Source of the DNA: Nitrososphaerota archaeon
GTDB lineage: Archaea; Thermoproteota; Nitrososphaeria; Nitrososphaerales; Nitrosopumilaceae
Assembly: GCA_018263495.1 (NCBI GenBank)
Contig: JAANXC010000009.1
Location: 531-11,057 of the forward strand
DNA length: 10,527 bases
Reading direction: 5' to 3'
Positions 5,827-10,527 of the stretch are shown here, one piece after another. Both the position numbers and the translations under genes were made by a program. The notes under the pieces are model-generated. The model was not told the DNA's origin, ran no database searches, and was given only the letters and a program-made list of their open reading frames with translations. How positions within the stretch are numbered: the first letter of the stretch is position 1; every line of letters starts with the position of its first letter.

Positions 5827-5918
5827 CGGGCTTGGAGGGCTTCGATCCCTCGACCTGCAACTTAGGAGGCTACCACGCTATCCATATTGCGCGTCTTTCG
5901 ACTCTGCGCCACAAGCCC
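5827..5918 (-). tRNA. tRNA-Arg (anticodon CCU) with D-loop intron
   Basis: Acceptor GGGCTTG/CAAGCCC, discriminator G, D-stem GCGC/GCGT, anticodon stem GTAGC/GTTGC with loop CTCCTAA (anticodon CCT at 5866-5864), variable loop AGGTC, and T-stem GAGGG/CCCTC with loop ATCGAAG. It reads AGG codons. The gene is 92 bases, but removing a 17-base insert at 5887-5903 gives a normal 75-base tRNA with D-loop AGTATGGATA. The spliced form has G15 to pair with C48, G18G19, and A20, the usual arginine identity base. CCA is not encoded. Position 54 is A instead of the usual T. The gene is divergent from tRNA-Val with a 94-base gap. Confidence 0.93.
5887..5903 (-). other. 17-nt non-canonical tRNA intron (between positions 15 and 16)
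   Basis: The pre-tRNA can fold GCGC (5909-5906) with GCGC (5892-5889) as the four-pair central helix. A three-base bulge AGA follows on the 5' side and AAU on the 3' side, and the inner helix is GUC/GAC closed by a GAAA tetraloop. This is a bulge-helix-bulge shape for archaeal tRNA splicing endonuclease. Cutting after the second base of each bulge removes exactly 17 bases and restores a standard D-loop. The outer helix is weak, so the motif is of the relaxed kind. Confidence 0.8.
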
Positions 5919-5940
5919 AGCAAAAAAAACACATGTAAGA

Positions 5941-5947
5941 ATTTAAG
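5941..5947 (-). promoter_or_regulatory. TATA-like box of tRNA-Arg
   Basis: CTTAAAT on the minus strand, centred 26 bases before the mature 5' end of tRNA-Arg. Confidence 0.35.
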
Positions 5948-5980
5948 CTTAATCAAATCTAGCTAATTTTTTGTTAAACG

Positions 5981-5988
5981 TTAATAAT
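5981..5988 (+). promoter_or_regulatory. TATA-like box of tRNA-Val
   Basis: TTAATAAT centred about 28 bases before the 5' end of tRNA-Val, within the gap shared with the tRNA-Arg promoter. Confidence 0.35.
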
Positions 5989-6012
5989 CTACCAATAATG
6001 TTTTGCTGACAT

Positions 6013-6086
6013 GGGCCGATGGTCTAGTTGGTTAGGATACTGCCTCGACACGGCAGTGGTCGAGAGTTCGAATCTCTCTCGGCCCA
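6013..6086 (+). tRNA. tRNA-Val (anticodon GAC), with C at position 33
   Basis: A 74-base cloverleaf: acceptor GGGCCGA/TCGGCCC, T8 G9, D-stem GTCT/GGAT with loop AGTTGGTTA, A26, anticodon stem CTGCC/GGCAG with loop TCGACAC, variable loop TGGTC, T-arm GAGAG TTCGAAT CTCTC, and discriminator A73. G15-C48 and the T-loop are standard. The anticodon at positions 34-36 is GAC, valine, reading GUC and GUU. Position 33, almost always T, is C here, and the loop is still seven bases. No intron is present and CCA is not encoded. Confidence 0.95.
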
Positions 6087-6094
6087 TTTATTTT
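6087..6094 (+). terminator. Possible T-rich terminator after tRNA-Val
   Basis: TTTATTTT directly follows the discriminator base, as is common for archaeal tRNA genes that end at oligo-T. Confidence 0.4.
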
Positions 6095-6118
6095 GCAGAT
6101 ATTAAATCTAATTAAAAA

Positions 6119-6640
6119 CTAAAGTGAGCTATCAAACTGTATATCAACTACCTGCCAAGCAGTTTCAATTGTGTACTGCCCCGTTACCCTATAATCAAGG
6201 CTTTCTCCGGCAGCTATTGCTTCGTAGATATCTTTTATGTCATCAGTTAGATTGATTGTTATTTCACCTACTAATGGTACCTGCATTCCTGACAGCATCA
6301 GAGCTCTTCCATTCAACGGAATGTCTTCAACAGAGTACGAAGAGCTTCCCAATGATTTTCCATTAGCAAAAAGATCATAAGAAATTACTGGAACAGTAAC
6401 TGTTCTATCACCATAATTTGTTACTCCAAAAACAAGCTCCAAATACATACGGTTTTCAATATTATCTATTTCTACAACATCAACAGAAAGCAGCTCGAGC
6501 TCTGATTTTTCTAATTCTGGAAAATCTAAAGTGGAATAATATACTATGCCTCCCATGAATGCAAATAACGCTCCTATTGCAATATACACAATTATTTTTG
6601 TAGGTTTTATGAGCAAGTCATTTTTTCCTTTTTCGTACAA
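6119..6640 (-). CDS. Membrane-anchored LEA/WHy-like protein
   Basis: A 173-residue protein with one N-terminal hydrophobic helix at about 16-36, preceded by Lys-rich KGKNDLLIKPTK, so the rest should lie outside the cytoplasm, tethered to the membrane. Residues 46-170 are beta-rich. The stretch with YLELVFGVTNYGDRTVTVP, then SYDLFANGKSLG and a DIPLNG turn, resembles the LEA-14/WHy fold (LEA_2 group), which in archaea is found as an exported or anchored domain of unclear role. No catalytic residues are seen. The start is TTG at 6640, because no ATG lies ahead of the helix. A weak TATA-like box is 24-25 bases upstream, in a 57-base gap shared with the divergent CopD-like gene. The fold assignment is moderate; the membrane anchor is clear. 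Confidence 0.8.
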   Translation of the reverse strand: MYEKGKNDLLIKPTKIIVYIAIGALFAFMGGIVYYSTLDFPELEKSELELLSVDVVEIDNIENRMYLELVFGVTNYGDRTVTVPVISYDLFANGKSLGSSSYSVEDIPLNGRALMLSGMQVPLVGEITINLTDDIKDIYEAIAAGESLDYRVTGQYTIETAWQVVDIQFDSSL

Positions 6641-6660
6641 CTAAAAAACCTTGCCAGAAT

Positions 6661-6668
6661 TCATATGG
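6661..6668 (-). promoter_or_regulatory. Possible TATA-like box of the LEA/WHy-like gene
   Basis: CCATATGA on the minus strand, centred about 24-25 bases before the TTG at 6640. It is weak and sits within a few bases of the candidate promoter AATATTT (6671-6677) for the plus-strand gene. Confidence 0.25.
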
Positions 6669-6684
6669 CTAATATTTGAATAAA

Positions 6685-6692
6685 AAAAGGAG
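6685..6692 (+). promoter_or_regulatory. Shine-Dalgarno-like motif before the CopD-like gene
   Basis: AAAAGGAG ends five bases before the ATG at 6698. It is the best ribosome-binding motif in the window, where most genes lack one. If the TATA element is AATATTT at 6671-6677, the mRNA would start near the ATG and the motif would not be transcribed, so its use is uncertain. Confidence 0.45.
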
Positions 6693-6697
6693 TTTTT

Positions 6698-7192
6698 ATG
6701 GCAATTGAACAGGTTATAATCACTTGGGCTCATCTTGTTAGCGCATCAATCTGGGTGGGCGGTGGAATATTTCTTGGTGTTGTCTTAACTCCTCTTTTGA
6801 AAAGAATGTCATTTTCTACTGAAGAAAGACTAGAGTTAATGATCAAGACAGGTAGACGATTTAACAAAATTGCTCTCCCTTCACTTGTAATTTTGATTGT
6901 TACAGGAATTTATAATTCTCATTTGGTATTACAGTCTCCTGAAGTATTATTCTCAAGCAGTTATGGAGCATTTCTGATAACAAAAATCATTCTTGTTATT
7001 GCCTTGATTGTAACTTTTGCTGTTCATATTCGAGTGTTTAGCAAGGATGTTGAGAAAAAAATAACGGAAAGGCAAATTGCAGACAATGAATTGCAAAAAC
7101 TCAACAGAAAAGGAATGATCTTGGGCGAAACTACGGTTGTACTCTCGGTAGCCATATTATTTTTTGCCGCACTGCTTGACACGGGAATTTAA
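6698..7192 (+). CDS. CopD/HemJ-like four-helix membrane protein
   Basis: A 164-residue integral membrane protein with helices at about 7-33, 57-77, 90-112 and 139-161. The first helix starts WAHLVSASIWVGG, with His12 followed by W-x-GG, and the third reads ITKIILVIALIVTFAVH with Lys96 and His110. This layout is shared by the CopD copper-resistance domain family and the HemJ group of protoporphyrinogen oxidases, where the helix-one His and the helix-three Lys are conserved and serve heme binding or catalysis. Either copper handling or a heme-linked role is possible, and sequence alone does not choose. The basic loop 35-56 and loop 113-138 should be cytoplasmic. The ATG at 6698 follows AAAAGGAG with good spacing. 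NadM starts 34 bases after its stop, apparently from its own promoter. Confidence 0.8.
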   Translation: MAIEQVIITWAHLVSASIWVGGGIFLGVVLTPLLKRMSFSTEERLELMIKTGRRFNKIALPSLVILIVTGIYNSHLVLQSPEVLFSSSYGAFLITKIILVIALIVTFAVHIRVFSKDVEKKITERQIADNELQKLNRKGMILGETTVVLSVAILFFAALLDTGI

Positions 7193-7198
7193 ACATAT

Positions 7199-7206
7199 TT
7201 TTTAAA
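7199..7206 (+). promoter_or_regulatory. TATA-like box of nadM
   Basis: TTTTTAAA centred about 25 bases before the nadM ATG, just after the stop of the CopD-like gene. The T-run may also end the upstream transcript. Confidence 0.35.
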
Positions 7207-7226
7207 GATACTTTAAAGATAGTCTC

Positions 7227-7721
7227 ATGGACGGACTTTTAATTGGACGGTTTCAGCCATTTCATTTAGGTCATCTTGATGCTGTGCTGTTTGGGTTGTC
7301 TAGGGCAGAAAATTTGTTCATTGGCATTGGCAGTTCAAACAAATCAAACGAAAAGAAAAATCCTTTTTCTGCTGAGGAAAGAACGGAAATGATTATTTCA
7401 TCCATTGAATCTTCGATGATTGATCGGCTCAAAATTTTTGATATACCTGATGTTGATAACCATGAAAAATGGACTTTTGAGATTGATCAGATAGTACCGA
7501 AATATGATGTTGTTTTTACAAATGACGAGTTTACTAAAACTTTGTTTGAAAAGCGCAATATCGATGTGATTCCAGTAGTACTGAAAGATCGCGAAAAATT
7601 TTCGGGAACAAACGTACGCGAGCTAATAGCAGACGATAAAAACTGGCAGGATTTGGTTCCACGTGGGACCAGAAATGTGCTGGAGAAGATTAACGCTAAA
7701 GAACGTCTAAAAAATCTGTAA
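7227..7721 (+). CDS. nadM: Nicotinamide-nucleotide adenylyltransferase, archaeal NadM
   Basis: Joins ATP and NMN (or nicotinate mononucleotide) to make NAD in the last step of NAD synthesis. At 164 residues it has the compact archaeal length. The nucleotidyltransferase signature GRFQPFHLGH at residues 7-16 contains the HxGH histidines (His13, His16). The second ATP-binding motif SGTNVR at 126-131 matches the family ISGTxxR. NPFSAEERTEMI at 45-56 is typical of NadM. No Nudix domain is fused, as one would see in the bacterial bifunctional forms. The ATG at 7227 starts the first beta strand directly (MDGLLIGRF), with an A/T-rich box 25 bases upstream, so the transcript is probably leaderless. 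The next gene's TATA box begins one base after its stop. Confidence 0.95.
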   Translation: MDGLLIGRFQPFHLGHLDAVLFGLSRAENLFIGIGSSNKSNEKKNPFSAEERTEMIISSIESSMIDRLKIFDIPDVDNHEKWTFEIDQIVPKYDVVFTNDEFTKTLFEKRNIDVIPVVLKDREKFSGTNVRELIADDKNWQDLVPRGTRNVLEKINAKERLKNL

Positions 7722-7729
7722 TTATAAAT
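7722..7729 (+). promoter_or_regulatory. TATA box of the class V aminotransferase gene
   Basis: TTATAAAT directly after the nadM stop codon. Transcription should start near 7752, giving a leader of about nine bases that begins in the AGGAAG ahead of the TTG at 7761. Confidence 0.5.
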
Positions 7730-7760
7730 AAAGCCAACAGTCAATCGGATAGGAAGCTAT

Positions 7761-8906
7761 TTGGAATATCTAGTAATGTTGCCAGGACCTACAAATGTTC
7801 CTGAAAGAATTTTGCGCGCAATGTATGTGCCGATGATCAATCATAGAAGTGATGATTTTGTAGAGCTGTATGAAGACTGTGTAGAAAAAACAAAAAAGGT
7901 GTTTATGACAGAGGGCGAGGCAGTTTGTTTGTCAGCATCTGGAACTGGCGCGGTAGAAGCCAGCGTTGTGAACCTCATAAAAAAAGGAGATAAGGTAATC
8001 ATTCCTGTAAACGGTGAGTTTAGCAGCAGACTGTCACAAATGTTAGAGTGGGCTGGTGCTAATGTCATAAAACTTGAAACACAACCAGGCGAAAATGCCA
8101 GCTTTGAATCTGTAAAAGAGGCATTTGACAATAACAAAGATGTCAAGGCATTCTATTGTGTATGGAACGAAACATCTACTGGAACAATGATAAATTATCT
8201 TGACAAGGTAAAGGATCTTACTTCCAGAAACGATTCCTATTATGTTGTTGATGGCGTTTCAATAGTAGGCGGCGAAGAGCTCAAGGTAGACAAGTGGGGT
8301 GTTGATATTGCAATGACTGGTGCACAAAAGGCATTTGCAGCTCCACCAGGAATTTCGCCCATTGTTGTTAATGAGAGAACCAAAAAATACATGATTGAAA
8401 ATCCTCCCAATACAATGTACTTCAATCTGCCACGATATTTCAAATATTACGAAGAGTCAAAACACACTCCGTTTACTCCTGCGTTACCGTTACTTTATGC
8501 TTACAGAGAGGCAATGAACATGATTCTAGAAGAGGGACTGGACAACAGAATTAAAAGACATAGAATATGTTCAGACGCTTTGTATTCAGGTTTGAGTGCC
8601 ATAGGGCTGACACCATTTGCAAAAGAGAACTCTCGCTCTACAGTAGTTATTGCATTAAACTATCTTGAAGGCTTGGAAGATAAAACATTCCGAAACACTC
8701 TAGCACAGAAATTCCGAGTTCTTGTAGCAGGCGGATTTGGAAATTTGAAAGGAAAAGTTTTCCGAGTTGGCTGTATGGGAGAGGTTAATCGATATCATGT
8801 CATGAGAACGGTTTCTTCCATTGCGTCTACACTAGATATGATGGGCTACAAAGTAGATGCAAAAGCAGGTCTCAACATTGCAGAAGAAAAATTAAAAGCT
8901 CTCTGA
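7761..8906 (+). CDS. Class V PLP aminotransferase (alanine/serine-glyoxylate type)
   Basis: PLP enzyme of the group containing alanine-glyoxylate, serine-glyoxylate and serine-pyruvate aminotransferases; it likely interconverts glycine, serine, alanine and their keto acids. The 381 residues are complete. MLPGPTNVP at 6-14 is the family N-terminal motif, SASGTGA at 58-64 binds the phosphate, Asp164 in VVDGVS pairs with the pyridine nitrogen, Lys190 in TGAQKAFAAPPG is the cofactor lysine, and Arg335 in FRVGCMG should bind the substrate carboxylate. The exact donor and acceptor cannot be read. The start is TTG at 7761, preceded by AGGAAG with close spacing; the ATG at 7776 would cut only five residues and also keep the motif. 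FKBP follows with its own TATA box. Confidence 0.92.
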   Translation: MEYLVMLPGPTNVPERILRAMYVPMINHRSDDFVELYEDCVEKTKKVFMTEGEAVCLSASGTGAVEASVVNLIKKGDKVIIPVNGEFSSRLSQMLEWAGANVIKLETQPGENASFESVKEAFDNNKDVKAFYCVWNETSTGTMINYLDKVKDLTSRNDSYYVVDGVSIVGGEELKVDKWGVDIAMTGAQKAFAAPPGISPIVVNERTKKYMIENPPNTMYFNLPRYFKYYEESKHTPFTPALPLLYAYREAMNMILEEGLDNRIKRHRICSDALYSGLSAIGLTPFAKENSRSTVVIALNYLEGLEDKTFRNTLAQKFRVLVAGGFGNLKGKVFRVGCMGEVNRYHVMRTVSSIASTLDMMGYKVDAKAGLNIAEEKLKAL

Positions 8907-8917
8907 CTTACACTAAC

Positions 8918-8925
8918 TTATATAA
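8918..8925 (+). promoter_or_regulatory. TATA box of the FKBP gene
   Basis: TTATATAA centred 28-29 bases before the ATG at 8950, just after the class V aminotransferase stop. It predicts a leader of at most a few bases. Confidence 0.65.
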
Positions 8926-8949
8926 GGAAATTCAAAAACGCAGTATACA

Positions 8950-9708
8950 ATGACTTTCAGCAAAGGATCATTAATTTTAGTTGATTACACTTCCAAAGTA
9001 AAGGACACTGGAGAAATTTTCGAGACAACCATTGAGGAAGAAGCGAAAAAACATTCTTTTCATGATCCCAATGTAAAATATCAGCCAAAACTTGTTTCGG
9101 TTGGAGAATCATGGGTAATCAAAGGATTAGATGAAGCATTAGAAAAAACTTCTGCAGGCGATAAAAAAACCATAGAGATCACACCAGATAAAGGATTTGG
9201 AGAAAGGGACACAGGAAAAGTTAGGATGATTCCACTACGTAAGCTTGGAGAAGACGCAGAAAAAGTTTCAATAGGTGATATGGTTGAAGTTGACAACAAA
9301 AAGGGAGTTGTGAGATTTATTGGGTCTGGTAGAGTTCAGATAGACTATAACCATAGATTCGCAGGCAAAACCGTTCTTTATGACATAAACGTCTTAAAGG
9401 AATTAAAAACAGATGACGAAAAGACATCTGGAATTTTAAAAAGATATCTTCCAGTAAAAGACGACAAGATTTTATTCAAAAAAACCGGAAGCACATTAGA
9501 TATCACTGTACCAGAAGAGATGTTTCGCGCTGATGGCTTGCATGCTATAAAGCACTTTGTTCAAACTGATGTTTTCAAGTTTATCCCTACGTTGGAAAAG
9601 GTAAACTTTGTTGAAACACATGTAAAACAGCAAACAAAACCACAAGAAAAAACTTCTAAGAAAAAAACAGAGCCAAAAACTAAAACAAAAAAAACTAAAG
9701 CACCTTAG
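8950..9708 (+). CDS. FKBP/SlyD-type peptidyl-prolyl isomerase with C-terminal extension
   Basis: Cytoplasmic FKBP-type prolyl isomerase and likely folding chaperone, 252 residues. The FKBP core is split: residues 5-85 (LVDYTSKVKDTGEIFE, VIKGLDEAL, PDKGFGERD) and 133-150 (YNHRFAGKTVLYDINV). An insert-in-flap domain at about 86-132 lies between them, as in SlyD and long archaeal FKBPs. Residues 155-222 form a further domain, present in long archaeal FKBPs, whose role is unclear. The last 30 residues are a Lys/Thr-rich disordered tail (KTSKKKTEPKTKTKK), with no His cluster for nickel as in bacterial SlyD. The ATG at 8950 has a strong TATA box. The reading frame overlaps the convergent glycerol-1-phosphate dehydrogenase frame by 14 bases. 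Confidence 0.95.
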   Translation: MTFSKGSLILVDYTSKVKDTGEIFETTIEEEAKKHSFHDPNVKYQPKLVSVGESWVIKGLDEALEKTSAGDKKTIEITPDKGFGERDTGKVRMIPLRKLGEDAEKVSIGDMVEVDNKKGVVRFIGSGRVQIDYNHRFAGKTVLYDINVLKELKTDDEKTSGILKRYLPVKDDKILFKKTGSTLDITVPEEMFRADGLHAIKHFVQTDVFKFIPTLEKVNFVETHVKQQTKPQEKTSKKKTEPKTKTKKTKAP

Positions 9709-10527
9709 TGCTTTTAGCAAGTGAGATAGCTTTCTTTTCAGTCATATTAACTTCCTTCAGTATGGTATATCTTTCTGGTCTTAATGACTGAGCAATAGTT
9801 AGTGCCTTTGCAAGAACTTCAGGCTTCAATCCTATCTCTTTTGCAGTAGTAGGGGCACCTACATCCTTCAATGCCTTTACAATTTGTTTCCAGTTCTGTC
9901 CCTGCAGTTTTGAGATCAATATTGTTCCAATTCCACATTTTTCGCCATGAAGACCTACTCCTGGTTCTAATTTGTCAACAGCATGTGAGAACAGATGTTC
10001 TGCACCTGAACACGGTCTGCTGCTGCCAGCTATGCATGATGCAACTCCCGCACTGATAAGCGCCTCTACAATTTCTCTAACATGAAGACCTTTTTTTGAA
10101 AAACGCACAGAATTTTTTATTAAAAATTTTGCGCTCATCGATGCTAATTCAGCAGAATATCTTCCATAATATTCACCAGTCTTATCTCTGCCGAGCTGCC
10201 AGTCTTGTACTGCTGTAATTTTTGCTATAAGATCTCCACAACCACTTGCAAGCAGTCTTTTAGGCGCTTTTTTTATAATGTCTACATCTACAAAAACTCC
10301 AAGTGGAGCAGTAGCTACTAGTGAATGTGGTTTGTCACCCTTAACCGATACAAAGGGACTAGCTATGCCATCATGCGAGGCAGATGTTGGTATACTGACA
10401 AATGGCTTGTTGAGATTAAATCCAATCAGCTTAGCTATATCTACGGAACGCCCACCACCAATTCCAATAACCAGTTCGCTTTTGCTTTGGCGTACTTTTT
10501 TTTCAATATCTTGTATTGTTTTTTGGT
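9695..10527 (-). CDS. egsA: sn-Glycerol-1-phosphate dehydrogenase (5' end beyond window edge)
   Basis: Reduces dihydroxyacetone phosphate to sn-glycerol-1-phosphate with NAD(P)H, fixing the stereochemistry of archaeal membrane lipids. The frame is open to the right edge and gives 276 residues. With about 350 residues usual, some 70 N-terminal residues lie outside. In order from the edge: GIGGGRSVDIAK (nucleotide binding), SIPTSASHDGIASP, GCGDLIAK with the aspartate expected to bind zinc, GAEHLFSHA and GLHGEKCGIG supplying the two histidine ligands. The iron-containing-alcohol-dehydrogenase-like fold is clear, and the set of motifs fits EgsA better than bacterial glycerol dehydrogenase. An internal ATG at 10138 is not the start, since conserved motifs lie before it. 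It ends in TAG inside the tail of the FKBP gene. Confidence 0.93.
   Translation of the reverse strand, partial: QKTIQDIEKKVRQSKSELVIGIGGGRSVDIAKLIGFNLNKPFVSIPTSASHDGIASPFVSVKGDKPHSLVATAPLGVFVDVDIIKKAPKRLLASGCGDLIAKITAVQDWQLGRDKTGEYYGRYSAELASMSAKFLIKNSVRFSKKGLHVREIVEALISAGVASCIAGSSRPCSGAEHLFSHAVDKLEPGVGLHGEKCGIGTILISKLQGQNWKQIVKALKDVGAPTTAKEIGLKPEVLAKALTIAQSLRPERYTILKEVNMTEKKAISLAKSTKVL

Noticed and set aside
5659..5865. Plus-strand open frame of 68 codons between the two-helix gene and tRNA-Arg
   Set aside because: It runs into the tRNA-Arg gene and lies opposite the Cys/His-rich microprotein, whose ordered pattern is far more protein-like. No promoter fits its ATG.
5919..6012. A C/D-box guide RNA or other small RNA between the two tRNA genes
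   Set aside because: No pair of RTGATGA and CTGA boxes at suitable distance was found; the gap is explained by two divergent tRNA promoters.
5827..6086. Integration site (att) at the tRNA pair
   Set aside because: No repeated copy of a tRNA 3' end and no integrase were seen within the window.
9496..9720. Minus-strand frame rich in Phe and Cys opposite the FKBP tail
   Set aside because: The Phe/Cys/Leu content is simply the reverse complement of the Lys-rich FKBP tail.

Overview
The window looks like a piece of chromosome from a mesophilic, AT-rich archaeon, most likely an ammonia-oxidising Nitrososphaerota (Thaumarchaeota) of the Nitrosopumilus kind. Support for Archaea: an archaeal-type tyrosyl-tRNA synthetase, an archaeal NadM, sn-glycerol-1-phosphate dehydrogenase (needed only for archaeal membrane lipids), a tRNA with a bulge-helix-bulge intron, no encoded CCA on either tRNA, and TATA-like boxes about 25-29 bases before most start codons, as expected for leaderless mRNAs. 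The narrower placement rests on my impression of the orphan proteins and is inference.

Layout. 1-1403: tyrS (3' end cut by the window edge) and an orphan four-helix membrane protein, both on the minus strand. 1488-3833: a DegT-family sugar aminotransferase (+) meets a dimeric all-alpha dUTPase and a PfkB-family kinase (both -). 3966-4921: an orphan protein (+) meets a cyclophilin (-). 5060-6086 is a run of short loci: a 73-aa helix-turn-helix protein, a two-helix membrane protein with a Lys-rich repeat tail, a 35-residue Cys/His-rich microprotein on the minus strand (5653-5760), an intron-containing tRNA-Arg(CCU) on the minus strand, and a tRNA-Val(GAC) on the plus strand. 6119-6640: a membrane-anchored LEA/WHy-like protein (-). 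6698-9708, all plus: a CopD/HemJ-like four-helix membrane protein, NadM, a class V aminotransferase and an FKBP/SlyD-type prolyl isomerase. 9695-10527: the C-terminal part of glycerol-1-phosphate dehydrogenase (-), cut by the right edge.

There is no clear multi-gene operon. Most genes have their own TATA box, and many alternate in direction, giving divergent promoter regions and very tight or overlapping convergent 3' ends. The content is mainly housekeeping: translation (TyrRS, two tRNAs), NAD synthesis, nucleotide sanitation, lipid backbone synthesis, protein folding and amino-acid metabolism, with orphan genes between. No mobile element, CRISPR array or defence cassette was seen. No stretch above 300 bases lacks a gene once the microprotein and tRNAs are counted.

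The most interesting items are the Cys/His-rich microprotein, the 17-nt D-loop intron in tRNA-Arg, the C33 in tRNA-Val, and the orphan membrane proteins.
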